From NCBI GenBank assembly GCA_012934845.2, contig WNNJ02003464.1, positions 1 to 64,000 on the forward strand: DNA of 64,000 nucleotides, in the 5' to 3' direction. The stretch comes from Pomphorhynchus laevis (Eukaryota > Acanthocephala > Palaeacanthocephala > Echinorhynchida > Pomphorhynchidae). Below the pieces are notes generated by a model, which ran no database searches, was not told the DNA's origin, and saw nothing but the letters and a program-made list of their open reading frames with translations. This document shows, one piece after another, positions 9,330-20,519 of the stretch. Positions within the stretch are counted from its first letter, which is position 1. Every line of letters starts with the position of its first letter. The position numbers and the translations under genes are program-made.

Positions 9330-11810
9330 CGCTGCCCGCGGAAACAGCCACGGCAATAATACGAAAATCGCAAGACGAATGATGATTCCATCATTAAATA
9401 CGCAGAAGATTACGCTCGCATCATAACTAGGAAACTGGAAGAATGTGACGTACGAGCAGCAATCCGCATAGCCTCAAATGACGAGAAATTAGCTTCATTC
9501 ACCGTGGAAAACGACGCGAAAATGCACACAGAGCACCCAATCAGAGGCGAACTCGAAGTCCACAAGCAAAGCTCATCTGATCCCAGCCCCGTAAAGATCG
9601 TCCAAGGAAGACGTCGTTCTCCGAGGGCACCGCCGGAGGCTTCGATGGACTGCGACCTCAGCATATACAAGACTTGATAGGGCTAGATGACTCAAACAGA
9701 GAAAGTTACCTCGTTTGTCGGCCCACAGAATTTGTCAACGCTGTTTTAAACGGTAACGTACCCGAGGTGGTCATACCCATTTTCTTCGGAGCAAAACTCA
9801 TTAGCTTCAACAATAAAGACGGCGGTCTCAGGCCTATCGTTATCGGTAATACGCCCCACTGTCTAGTTGCAAGGACGGCATCACTACTTATACGAGAAGA
9901 AGCTTCTGCCATGCTTCTCCCCATCAAGTAAGAGTGGGAGTACGTTTTGGGTGCGAAGCAGCAGTGCACTCAACGCGAATATTCCTGAAAGACGCCAAGA
10001 ATTCCGTTTATGGCCTATTTAAAATAGACTTTTCCAACGCCTTCAATCAAATCAGCCGTGCAAAAATCATATGTGAAGTTAACAGATACATTCCAGCTCT
10101 TACACGGTTCGTGAACAGCTGCAACGCCTGTAAAAGTTTTTTGTATTACGGCAACCATTTGATACTCTCACAAGAAGGCGTACAACAAGGTGACCCTTTC
10201 ACCCCGTTGTTATTTTGCCTCGCTCTCAAATCTTTATTAAAACAGCTCAGATCTTGCTTAAACACCTGGTATCTGGACAATGGGGCAGTCGGCGGCCAAG
10301 ATGTCTTTCACGATGTCGAAATAATATAAGTTCAAGGCTCAAAGTACAGCCTGTATACCAATAATTCAAAATGCGAACTGATCTCTGAGACGCCAAACGC
10401 GTTTCAAAAAGTTTTTGGCGTTACCCACGGATCAAAATTATACTGCCATCTGAATCCACCCATCTAGGTACCGCCGTAGGAAATTCAGAGCCTAGACGAC
10501 TCTCTCCGCCCCAAAGTATCAACACTGCGATTGATGTGCAGCCGTCTGACTTACGTGAATGCACATGTCGCATACTTTTTGTTAAAAAATTATCTAAGCA
10601 CACCAAAGCTCCTCTTCTTCCTGAGGTGTAGCGCCTGTGTTAAAAGCATCGTTCTGTCAGAATACGACACTGTCCTTAAACAAGAATTAAAAAGAATACT
10701 AAATATCTCTCTTTCTCAATCAAGCTGGGAACAAGCCACTCTTCCAATCGACCACGGCAGCCTAGGAATCTCCAGTGCGTCTACCTTGGCAATTTCTGTG
10801 TACTTGGCGTCTTACTCGGCATGTATTCCACTCACGTTATGCACGTTTCTACCGCCATTCCATGGGCCTCTAACAGTCGGAACCAACGAGTTTCATCAGC
10901 ATGCCAACCTGTGGATATCGTTGGGCGGTCGATGGCCCCTAACATCGAGTCATAGTTCACCAGGAGATCAGACAATAATAAGTAATGCCACAGCTTCTAA
11001 ACCAATCCCAGATCGACATTCCACGCAAAAAGATTGAACACTCGCATTAAGCACTGCTGCCTTGGCCAACCTGATAAACAAGACTTTGCGGCCTACCGAA
11101 CTTGTCGTCTAACTAGTGTTTCTTTAGCTGCCGCAGGAGCGTTTCTGCAAGCATTTCCATTATAAGATGTAGGGACACTATTGCCAGACGAAACGTTATG
11201 TATGGCCATCGCGTTACGTCTCGGCACCACAGTCTGCCAGCCGCACTCGTGCATATGTGGGGCAAGTAGAGAGGCAGGGCACACATGGCTTAAGCTGCCC
11301 CCGATCAGCTGGCCGTTCTGCTCGACACAGTATGGTCAACAAGATCATCGCAGACGCACTCAGGAAATCCCACATTCCTAGCCGTCTCGAACCGCTTGGT
11401 CTAACAAGATCTGACGGCAAACGCACGGATGGTGCGATAATAATTCCATGGCAGAGAGGCAAACCAATGTGTTGGGAATTCACCTGCGTCGACCCCTTAT
11501 CTGCCAGCCATTTAGCCTCAGCAATAACAGAGTTCCGGCGTTGTAGCAAACCAGGCCGACGACAGGAAAAGACAAAAATATATTTCCGTAGAATCCAATG
11601 GATATAATTTCTGCCCAATCGATATTGAGACGTTGGGCGCGATGGGCCAGAACGCATCAGAGTTTTTCTCAATGCTTGGAAAATTACTGCGCCGTTACTG
11701 CGAAGACCCTCAAGCCGGTTCGTATCTGATCCAGCGCGTAAGCCAGGCAATACAGATCGGAAATACTGCTTTAGTGCTCGGAACTTTAAGTAGTTTCATG
11801 TATTGAAGGA
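9330..11810 (+). mobile_element. Non-LTR retrotransposon, restriction-like-endonuclease class (copy 1)
   Basis: A 5'-truncated LINE of about 2.5 kb, GC-richer than its AT-rich flanks. Motifs in order: RKLEECDVRAAIRIAS upstream region; AGGFDGLRPQHIQDL; RT fingers FFGAKLISFNNKDGGLRPIV; palm KIDFSNAFNQISRAK; VQQGDPFTPLLFCLAL; the active-site block WYLDNGAVGG (usually YLDDGTLGG); thumb LSQSSWEQATLPIDHGSLGI; Cys motif CMAIALRLGTTVCQPHSCIC; and the C-terminal nuclease block PSRLEPLGLTRSDGKRTDGA with PMCWEFTCVDPLSASHL. A single RT plus C-terminal PD-(D/E)xK-type nuclease places it near R2/NeSL-like elements. Several stops and frameshifts separate these blocks (for example TAA at 9931 and TAA at 10327), and the second active-site Asp is Asn, so it is dead. 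Confidence 0.8.
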
Positions 11811-12234
11811 GATAACCATATGAATTTACCAAAACTGGCTATTTTGAAGTATTTAATGTTCAATTGTTTAAAAAATAATTATATTATATAAAAAGCATTA
11901 AAAAATAAAATAGTGAGCCAAAATCATAAGTCAAAACTTCTCTAAAAATAATAAGAATTTAAATATATTAAGATCAATCGAATCTATTTTTACATTAATA
12001 AAAACGGATTTCAATGAAAAATGCATATATTTGTATATGCACAACAAATTTAAAAAAGATGATTGTTGTTAATGATTTTGGTGGTTATGCGGCTAATGAT
12101 TTTTTAAGTGGCTCATGCAGACAGGCCGCTCTCAAGTCCACTGAAAGACAAAAAATTAAAAAAAAATGATGTGACTGAAGTCCATATCACGTAGCCGACA
12201 TTGGAACGATAAAAATTCGGATCTCATTGCTAAC
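11811..12234. other. AT-rich spacer, no feature seen
   Basis: No coding or structural signal recognised. Confidence 0.4.
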
Positions 12235-12555
12235 TTAGCTGCAGGGTCCGGTTACTCGGTAGAAAGGTGCGAAACATGAATTTAAAGGTAGTAAGGTTAG
12301 GTTGGCAGCGAAGTTTAAGGGGGAGAGTATTCCAAATAAGATGCATAGAAATGAGACAGGAACGCAGGCCAATGTTCGATCGATGATGAGGAATGTGTAG
12401 CAGGAACTGATCGTTTGAGCGAAGTGCACCGTGCAATTTTAGGTGAAGATACGGAGGGGATGATAAAGTAAACGATAAGCGAGAACGGCAAAGTAATATA
12501 AAACTCGATTATGTACTGAGCCAATGAAGGTTGATAAGTTCATTATAGATGGGAT
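12235..12555 (-). pseudogene. LINE-D 3' end (L2/RTE-like), part after the PLE-A insertion
   Basis: Minus-strand translation gives the usual LINE tail HLIWNTLPLKLRCQPNLTTF then KFMFRTFL, preceded by RTLACVPVS-like sequence. It continues the LINE whose upstream part is at 14290-13725; the two are separated by a PLE-A insertion. The frame is broken several times. Confidence 0.7.
12517..12555. repeat. 39-bp target-site duplication, left copy
   Basis: tgagccaatgaaggttgata then agttcattatagatgggat; matches 13725-13763 at 36 of 39 positions and lies in LINE-D sequence at both ends of the PLE-A insertion. Confidence 0.85.
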
Positions 12556-12624
12556 CAAATCATATCAAATTACTGAGTCTAAATATTTAAATTATTTAGT
12601 TATTTTCTTTATTTTCTTTATTTA

Positions 12625-13310
12625 ATTTATTTACTATCGTGATCAAAATATTCTCTTTGATACCGCCGCTTTAGCACCCAAAAGAATACGCATCTCCAAC
12701 GGTTCAGTTTGATTTTCGCGGCTTGATTTTGTAATCTCTCCGTTGCTGTTCAGTGTTGAAATATCGGCAATGTCTTCGTCAGCGGTTATTTCAAAATGAC
12801 CCGAAATTTTGATGGGCAGTGCTCGATCACACGTCGACCTTTGCAATCTATCATCAACACTATCTAATTTTCTGTTGTAGACGTCTGTCTGGGCTTCGAG
12901 CGCGGCAACGATCGACTACAGCATACATGATGCATTGCCATTTGACGGCAACGCTTAAACGCTGCATGAGAAACAAACCTGCGCACTAGTGCACAGTGAC
13001 TCGACTAAGCATATTTCCCAATTTTCGAAAAACTTGGTGGCCGACGGACCAATACTTCAATTTTCTCGATAGCCAACGGCGCAAATTAGTATCGAGCATG
13101 GTTAATACAATCGTACTCGTGGGTTTTCAATTCCTCAGCATTTGTTGAGGCACATCCTCCGCCACAGGGTGTTTGGACATGTAAAGTCCGAACCAAGATC
13201 TTTTCGCCCTCCCATGGTATAAGAGATTAACCGTACTTGTGCGTTTTCAATCGTACTTGTGCGATACAATCGTACTTGTGCGTTTTCAATTCCTGTTAAT
13301 GATACATAAA
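12625..13310. other. GC-richer segment of unknown origin inside PLE-A
   Basis: Base composition differs sharply from the PLE around it. It holds one 67-codon minus-strand frame (12846-12643, MQRSTCDRALPIKISGHFEI...) with balanced codon use but no domain I recognise, and near 13100-13290 several copies of cgtacttgtgcg and ttttcaattcct. It may be captured host sequence or a separate inserted repeat. Confidence 0.5.
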
Positions 13311-13472
13311 AATAAAATAATCAAATAATAAATAATTATAAATAATTCAATAATTATATAAATTTTATATAATTTAAATCAAGTTAAAATAAAAAATTGA
13401 AATTTAAAATAAAAGTCATTTTTATGAATTGACTAATAAATAGCAGACGTTGTATCGGAATAAGGATTAAAA

Positions 13473-13574
13473 GTCATCAGAGGAACTGCTATCTAATCAG
13501 ATTTCGGCCCCTATTCCTCGACTCAACATAACAGCGAGGCCAAATACATGCTAATGGCGTATTTCCTCTGATGA
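13473..13574 (-). other. PLE-A 3' pseudoknot cassette
   Basis: Minus-strand copy of the conserved cassette. Stem 1 strands read GGCCTC and GGGGCC (G-T wobble in place of G-C); stem 2 strands are GCTGTTATG and AGATAGCAG. The outer stem tcatcagaggaa/ttcctctgatga is kept. Confidence 0.7.
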
Positions 13575-13724
13575 AATTTGATTATTTTGTGTATCTTATT
13601 CTATATTTTTACATTTAAAAATATAACACTATAAAACACTATTCTAATACAATTATCTATCTATCAAAATTTTCCGCTTAATTTTTAAAATTGTTTTGAT
13701 TTATATATTTTACTATTTTCTGTT

Positions 13725-13763
13725 TGAGCCAATGAAGTTTGATAAGTTCATTAGCGATGGGAT
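13725..13763. repeat. 39-bp target-site duplication, right copy
   Basis: Right partner of 12517-12555, three differences. Confidence 0.85.
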
Positions 13764-14290
13764 TAATACGCCGGCTTCGAAGAAGTATGCATGCTGAAGT
13801 GCGAAGAAAACGATAATAAAGGGGCAGTAACAAAAGATGGGGAGTTTGAGAAATGTGAGAAGCAATAGTCAAGGCGAGTTAGCAGAAGGGAGTACATTCA
13901 AGTGTTGGAAATGGAAAATTTTGTGGCTTTTCGAATGCGATGAAAGTCACGGAGAATAGAATAACAGGTACAAACTTTTTCTAGTGTAAATGATGAGAAT
14001 TAGAGCGAGGAGTATATAATTACTCCGAGAAATGTTAGCGAATCCAGGCAAAAAAGGCGATTACCAGTTAAAAAGAGAGCAGGATAAGATTAAATCTGCA
14101 TGGGGAAGGGTAGATCCAAAGAACACCAGATTTCGTGGGATTTACCATTATTATAATGGATGAAAGGTGGTAAGATCGGGATTCAAGGCAGGATGAAACC
14201 GAGACTAGGATTCTAGGTACGAACCCAAACTAGGAGTTACAATTAACCGAATTCTGAAATTTGATATTTCATTTGCATTCTGATCACTTT
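13725..14290 (-). pseudogene. LINE-D RT C-terminal region (L2/RTE-like)
   Basis: On the minus strand: a FLGVIIYSSL block, then CYSILRDFHRIRKATKF, LLLTRLDYCFSHFSNSP and ANELIKLHWL, the usual order of the RT C-terminal region in L2/CR1-like LINEs. The reading frame breaks several times. The element resumes at 12555 beyond the PLE-A insertion. Confidence 0.7.
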
Positions 14291-14580
14291 AAAGAATAAA
14301 TAATTGTTCTATTCTGTAAAACCAGGAAATCGTGAAAAATACTAAAAATATAGAAGATCCGTTTTATGGGAGGAGCATATGTTATATATTCTCAAAGAAT
14401 ATAAAATCATATGTTAGCGGCAAATTGTATATCATCAATAAAAAGTAAACTTAAAACACGTAGATTATAATATTTATACATTTATAATAGAAAAGACAGA
14501 AATCAACTCGCTTTCCTTGACATGTAGAAGACCTTTAATAGAATACCTGAATATGTCATACTACATGAGATATACTACTG
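14291..14580. other. AT-rich spacer, no feature seen
   Basis: No match recognised. Confidence 0.3.
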
Positions 14581-14581
14581 A

Positions 14582-14800
14582 GTCTTTCTCCATAAGCACA
14601 CTCACTCAAAAAAGTGTCATATTACAAGCCTCTATTGTAATTGTGAGGGAAACTCAACTGAATGCACCACGGACAATGCTGTAAGCAGACAATGTGATCA
14701 TCCAGCCTCTAATTGCGATGGACACCCTGCGGCATGTATCTATGACAATGATGTAAGCAAACGACGTGATCCTAACATCTATGGGAATTACAGAGCTAGA
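14582..14800 (+). other. Cysteine-rich open frame with a 25-residue repeat, no start codon
   Basis: A 73-codon frame open between stops at 14579 and 14801, without ATG. It encodes CHITSLYCNCEGNSTECTTD, then NAVSRQCDHPASNCDGHPAAC and IYDNDVSKRRDPNIYG. Two 28-bp direct repeats 75 bp apart (14671 and 14746, gacaatg.tgtaagca.ac) keep the frame, so the protein would repeat every 25 residues. Composition is unlike the AT-rich surroundings. It could be an exon of an extracellular Cys-rich protein or a relic; no clear splice sites were found. Confidence 0.35.
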
Positions 14801-15200
14801 TAGACATGTCAGTTTATGAAAAACCAAAGGGAGAAAGTACTTCCATACTTCATATCGTTCTTAATTATTTTATAACATACTTTGGATTTTAAATTGAATT
14901 TCAAGTTTTAAAGTAAGGCAAATTAAAATTGATATTGCTGCATAAGTCTTCAGCTATTCGACTAAACGCAACTGAGAAAATGTTTCACAGCAGCGGACAT
15001 CTGTTAAACCGAGAAAATACGATAAACGAGAAAATGTGATCAACAGCTGTGGACGTACTTAGTAAATACAAAAGCGTATTAAAACAGGCAAGAGCTCGCT
15101 AATTATGTAAAGCTGAAATGTTATTCAGAAATAATAATTCTGGATTATCAATTTTGTTATTTTTTAATGGCTCGAACAAGGAAAGAAAATTTTATTAAGT
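14801..15200. other. Spacer, no feature seen
   Basis: No coding or repeat signal I can support. Confidence 0.3.
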
Positions 15201-15214
15201 GTATATACCTATAT

Positions 15215-15345
15215 ATACTAATATATTTAATAGTATATAATAAATATATAATATAAATATATAATATATAATATATCCTATTAATATATAATATTATATA
15301 ATATAAATATATAATATATAATATAAATATTAAATTAATTTAATA
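15215..15345. repeat. AT microsatellite
   Basis: Runs of tataatatataa and ataatataaatat; simple low-complexity repeat. Confidence 0.8.
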
Positions 15346-15823
15346 TTTAGCAAAGTAAATTGTTTACATTTGGAGGATAATAGCAACCTTATAATCAATT
15401 GCATATTTATCAGTCTTGTAGAATATGAATTTGTGAAAATATAATAAAAATAAAATCTAATTTTAAAATCTTCTAAAATATAATATTGAAACTTGTATTC
15501 GCGCTAATAGTTACCATTTTCGTAATTAGAATAGAGAAAAAAGGAAGCAGATATCTTCTTTAGTAAAAAATACACAAAATCTTATTATAGCAGTAATGTT
15601 TTGTATTAAAAAGCTACCGTAAGGAATTGAATTTTTACCTTGATGAAGAAACATCAATTTCAAATGATGGCTGAAGATTCAAATGAAATTATTGAATCAG
15701 GGCTTCGTATATTTTCGAATAAAAATAATAAAAATCGTATCTCAGTTCCTACTTCATTAAAATTAATATTTATATAGATAAATATTAATAAATATTGATG
15801 TCTATAAAATATTCATATAAATA
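15346..15823. other. Spacer, no feature seen
   Basis: AT-rich, nothing recognised. Confidence 0.3.
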
Positions 15824-16125
15824 TTAATTCTGATTATGGCACAACATTATCCTCACAATTATTGTTCCTATTTTTGATACAGCAAGCCGCTACTATAATC
15901 AGCCTGGATGGGTATCATCAGCTGCTGACCCATACCTACATTTCACGTTTCGACCATTATTACTCTGTACACATGTGCTAATCGGATTTGAACTCAGGAC
16001 GTCTGAATCGCGCTTACAATTCTATATCAACTAGGCTGGCTGCTCAGTGGTGTAGATATACATCTCTGTATATTACTTTTTGGTAGGGGATCGTATTCAA
16101 ACGATCTATTAGAAACCTATCCTAT
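15824..16125 (-). repeat. tRNA-derived SINE-1, copy 1
   Basis: Minus strand: CCACTGAGCAGCCAGCCTAG, then a box A-like TAGTTGATATAGA, then a box B CTGAGTTCAAATCC about 35 nt later, which is the internal Pol III promoter of a tRNA-related SINE. The body (gctactataatcagcctgga, tgggtatcat) is shared with the copy at 16215-16490. Confidence 0.7.
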
Positions 16126-16214
16126 GTGTGTGATCCGCTAGGCGGATCACTGTTTTTCATGCTACCATTTGCAATAAATGTTTTTAATTTAACTTGATTG
16201 CATCTGTGAGCTGA

Positions 16215-16490
16215 AATTCTTCTGATTGTGGCACGATATTATCCTCACAGGTATTGTTCTTATTTTTGATACAGCAGGACGCTACTATAATCAGCCTGGA
16301 TGGGTATCATAAGCTGCTGACCCGGATCTGCATTTTATGTTTCGATCCTTATTATTTTACACCTTTATGCTCCATACACAGGTGATTATCGGATTTGAAC
16401 TCAGGACGTATGAATCGTGATTAAAATTCTATATCCACTAGGCTGGCTGCTCAGTGGTGTAGATATACGTCTCTGTATATTATTTTGTAA
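16215..16490 (-). repeat. tRNA-derived SINE-1, copy 2
   Basis: Same element as 15824-16125, roughly 85 percent alike by eye, with intact box B (GAGTTCAAATCC) and a 15-bp difference in the middle. Same orientation. Confidence 0.7.
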
Positions 16491-16504
16491 TAATATTATA
16501 ATAT

Positions 16505-16890
16505 TATGATTAACAAAAGACAACAGGCAATTTTAGCTCTACATCAGACAAATTTTTGAAACATCTTGCAAAAGTACAATCAGTAAAACAAAAAGTGCCT
16601 TATTGTGACCGGATTACTCACTTGCGGACAGAAATACTTGTGGCACTTGCAAAATTCGCCAGTTTGGCGATTAGACGAAAAGCTATACGGCCGTTGACAA
16701 ACGATCCTTTGTACCCCAACAAAGAACATGATTTCAATGGGTTCTCGGTAGTTGATAAATTCCCCTGGAATTAAGATAATCCAATAATGATTTTAATATT
16801 GTAAATATTTAATGAATAGAGGCCTATTTGCGGGAACCATAATTGTACGATTTTAAATGTTTGTTAATAAAACTTTATTACTTTAAAAAA
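16505..16890 (+). pseudogene. Unknown retroposed coding fragment with 3' tail
   Basis: The frame 16556-16774 (MKHLAKVQSVKQKVPYCDRI, ...THLRTEILVALAKFASLA, ...PLTNDPLYPNKEHDFNGFS) has balanced codon use unlike the flanks and seems to continue an upstream frame (MINKRQQAILALHQTNF) after one break near 16555. It is followed by tagaggcctatttgcgggaa, an aataaa signal and an A/T-rich end, as in a retrocopy. A related 3' segment occurs at 33420-33530 without the coding part. I do not recognise the protein. Confidence 0.45.
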
Positions 16891-16899
16891 ATATTATTA

Positions 16900-17094
16900 T
16901 TTTGTAATAATATTTATAACCATGATTATCTGCTTACTCCGTAAACTCGTGCTGATCAAATTCAAACTAAGCACGTCTGTATCGCGAATCGACGTTACAT
17001 CTACTAGTCTGGCTGCTCCAGTGGTGAAGATATACATTTCTGTATATTACTTTTGATTGAGGATCGTATTCTAACGATTTATTAGAAACCTACC
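16900..17094 (-). repeat. tRNA-derived SINE-1, copy 3 (diverged)
   Basis: Shares ggctggctgctc, gatatacatttctgtatatt and cgatttattagaaacctac with the other SINE-1 copies but has a worn box B. It abuts the 5' LTR of gypsy element 1. Confidence 0.6.
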
Positions 17095-17231
17095 TGTGAT
17101 GACAATTACCTTACCATTTATATTGTAAATCCTAACCCTTAATGTTAACTATTTACACTTACTAATTTACTACTTTGTTTTGTAGATATTACTCAATAAA
17201 GCTTTTTACAAGCATGTCTGTTTACACTACA
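17095..17231 (+). repeat. 5' LTR of gypsy element 1
   Basis: 137 bp, TGTGATGACA...CTACA, with the TG...CA ends expected of LTRs. Its layout (tttgttttgtag, then ...caataaagc, then the end) parallels the LTR of gypsy element 2, although the sequences have diverged strongly. Confidence 0.65.
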
Positions 17232-17247
17232 ATTTATTGAGTAATAT
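17186..17247 (+). promoter_or_regulatory. Putative self-priming pair, gypsy element 1
   Basis: ATATTACTCAATAAA (17186-17200, inside the LTR after tgtag) is perfectly complementary over 15 nt to TTTATTGAGTAATAT (17233-17247), which starts two bases after the LTR end, exactly where a tRNA primer site normally lies. If transcripts begin near 17186, their 5' end could fold back and prime, as in Tf1/sushi elements. The equivalent pair in gypsy element 2 differs in sequence but keeps complementarity. Confidence 0.6.
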
Positions 17248-20200
17248 TATCTCTATAGCGGAATCTCATCTACGACCAGAGCGTCTGACGATATTACCCG
17301 ACGATCCTAAAGCGCAGGATCACTTCCGTCATTGGTCCGTAACGTTCAAAAATTACATTCGAAAGCTGGCAGTAGAGGATGAAGACTCGCAACTATACAC
17401 GCTATTCAATTTCGTATCGCCAGCAGTGTTTAAGCTCATCAGAACGTGTGCGAACTACACTGATGCCATAAAGTTGCTCAGTGAGCGATATGAGCGGCCA
17501 GTTAGCCAAGTATACGCCCGACACGTGCTGCGGTGTCGGAAGCAAAGTCCGAATGAAACGTTCGACCAATACTTATCCGAACTACGTCTGCTGGCAGCGG
17601 AATGCAACTTCGAAGCCATGACCGCCGAGAGCTATCACGATGAGACGCTTCTTGACGCCATAATCACCGGAATCTATTCTGATCATATTCGCCAACGATT
17701 GCTGGAAAACTCCGAATTGCATTTACAAACAGCATGTACTCAAATTCGGTCTCTCGAATTAGCCGAGTCGAGGGTCAAATCATACGGCGCACCTAACCGG
17801 CTTGCATCTGCAGTACATAATGAATCCGTTGAGGAAACGGTACATCCCAACCACAACTTGACAGCCATAAATGCCGAGCAAGTCGCAGCAGCTGATAAAT
17901 CAAGTACGTGGAAATGCTACTTCTGCGGTGGAAAATTCAAGCATACAAGGAAACATTGTCCCGCACGAAATTCGGTATGCAATAAGTGTCAGAAAACAGG
18001 ACACTTCGCCAAGGTTTGCCGGTCGGGGCACTGTAACGCTGCATTCCAAAGTAACGGCGGGCTTTGCGGATCAAGCGGCAGCATTGCTACACAAAAGGTA
18101 TTTGTTAACGGCATTTGCCTAAGCGCTTTATTTGATACCGGGAGCACATTGAACGAATCATATAACACGATTAAATGTGAAAGTGTGGCGTCTGCAATCC
18201 AAAATATCAATGGCATCCTCCGGAATTCAGGTAACTTCAAAAGGTTCGATAACAGTCGACATTCGTATGCAAGGAAAGCTATTTCGTAACGTAAAACTAC
18301 TGATTCTAGACGATCTTTGTTCAGACATCATCCTTGGTATCGACTTTATGAAGAGACATTCCAACATACAATTTCGATTTCACGGTCAAGAAGAACCAAT
18401 TTCATTGAGAGTAATGAACATTGCTGAACCTCCAAAGCTATTTGAGCACTTAAAAGAAAACTGTAAACCTATTATTACAAAATCTCGAAAACACACACGC
18501 GAGAACTATGCGTTCATACGTAATGAGATAGACAAACTTCTGCGGGAACACATAATTGAGCCGAGCACATCGCCTTGGCGAGCACAAGCATTCGTGACGA
18601 CTAACCAGCGAAGAAAGAAACGAATGGTTGTGGACTATTCCAAGACAATAAACCAATATACACATCTCGACGGATATCCACTTCCAAACATAGAGAAGCT
18701 GATCACGGAAATATCTCAATACAAATTCTTCTCAACTATTGATCTTGAATCCGCCTATCACCAAGTCGAAATTCACCCATCCGATCGTCAATATACGGCA
18801 TTCGAAGCATGCGGCAAACTTTATCAATTTACAAGGATTCCTTTTGGTTTAACGAACGCGGTAGCATGCTTTCAAAGAATCATGGATAAAATAATCGCGG
18901 ACAATGATTTGACCGACACATACGTCTACCTAGACGACATCACTATATGTGGACGCACAGAAGAGGAGCATGACCGAAATATAGATCGATTTCTTTCAGT
19001 CTGTACATCATTAAACTTAAAGTTCAACAATGGAAAATGCAAATTATGTAGAGATGAAATCAACCTTCTCAAGTATCAGATCAAAAATGGTAGCTTCAAA
19101 CCAGACCCGGAACGATTTGAGCCTCTGAAATCCCTGCCAATTCCATCATGTCAGTCTGAACTTAAACGAGTGCAAGGTATCTTTGCTTACTATGCGAATT
19201 GGATAGCAAACTTTTCACTCAAAATGGCAAAAATTAAAGTTTCACAGTTTCCCATGAATGATGAAGCAATCGCAGCATTCGAAGGCATAAAATCGGACAT
19301 AATGAAAGCCGCACTATATCACATTGGCAACAATAAACCATTAACTGTCGAAACTGACGCATCCGCGACAACCATAGCCGCATCTCTCAGCCAAGAAGAA
19401 AGACCAGTGGCCTTTTTCTCTCGGTAATTGATCAATCCGGAGTCGCGATATTCGGCAATTGAGAAAGAAGCACATGCTATTGTGGAGTCACTTCGAAAGT
19501 GGAGGCACCACCTTATCGGACGCCCCTTTACGATTATTACTGATCAAAGGTCCGTATCGTTTATGCTAAACAACAAGAGCAAGAGCCAAATCAAAAATGA
19601 GAAGGTTAATAGATGGCGCCTCGAACTATCAGAGTTCGAATTTAAGATTATCTACAGACCTAGCAAACAAAACCACGTTGCCGACACTTAAACGCGAGTC
19701 TGCGCTGCAGGGTCTGATCTAGCCTATCTTAAACAGCTACACGTTGATTTGTGCCATCCTGGAATACGACGCTTAACAGCATATGTACGAAAAAACAATC
19801 TACCGTTTTCATGCGACGACGTAAGACTAACTTGCAATAACTGCTTAGTTTGTTTAGAGATAAAACCCCAGTATCCGCATCTAGAAGGATCCCATGTTAT
19901 AAAGTCGACTCGTCCATTTGAGCGGCTATCCATAGACTTCAAAGGTCCTTTACCAACATCAACACAAAGAAATCCTTATCTCCTGGTCGTGGTCGACGAA
20001 TACAGTCGTTTTCCATTCGGTTTCCCCTGCAAAGACACCAGTTCACAAACAGTGATTGAGAAGCTTGAACTGCTATTTTCGACGTTCGGCGCCCCGGAGT
20101 TTATACATTCTGATAACGCAACTTGCTTCAGGTCAACCGAGCTGAAACAATACTTACTTTCTCGGAACATATCCTCAAGTCATTCGTCTCCATTCAATCC

Positions 20201-20519
20201 CAGAGGAAACGGACAAGCGGAACGATTTGTCGGCCAGATTTGGACTACGATACGTCTAGCACTACGCACCCTCAATCTTGGAATAAAAGACTGGGAGAAA
20301 GTCCTACAACACGCCCTCAACTGCAGTCGTAGCTTACTATGTACAGTCACTAACGAATGTCCACACGATAGGATTTTCAGATACAGCCGACGATGCCTTA
20401 AACAAAACCAACTCCCGCAGATGGTCCCAAGCCCATACGAAGTGGAATACGGTACACTGGACGCCGTGACGAGGCAGGGAGCATTCCCAGCTGTACCGCG
20501 ACGGTTATCATCTGCATAA

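Larger units (their letters stand above)
12556..13724 (-). mobile_element. PLE-A insertion, 5'-truncated, with a foreign internal segment
   Basis: Read on the minus strand: it starts at 13724 within the last residues of the PLE-A reverse transcriptase (KQKIVKYINQNNFKN), passes the 3' structured cassette (13574-13473) and the AT-rich tail, and ends with the family terminus (caaatcatatcaaattactg then agtc) at 12556. It is flanked by a 39-bp target-site duplication. Between tail and terminus, 12625-13310, lies a GC-richer segment absent from other PLE-A copies (listed separately). 5' truncation plus a target duplication fits target-primed reverse transcription. Confidence 0.75.
17095..20519 (+). 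mobile_element. Gypsy/Ty3-type LTR element 1 (CsRn1-like), broken
   Basis: Fossil LTR retrotransposon. Parts in order: short 5' LTR 17095-17231; putative priming site from 17232; gag from about 17240 with two CCHC-like zinc knuckles near 17920-18020 (CYFCGGKFKHTRKHC, CNKCQKTGHFAKVC); protease near 18100-18150 (LFDTGST) ; reverse transcriptase about 18500-19000 (VYLDDI active site); RNase H about 19330-19690; integrase about 19745-20450. The 3' end is replaced by a minus-strand LINE and no 3' LTR is seen. It carries a few breaks but is well preserved, so it is comparatively young. The gag and integrase layout resembles the CsRn1 clade. Confidence 0.85.
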
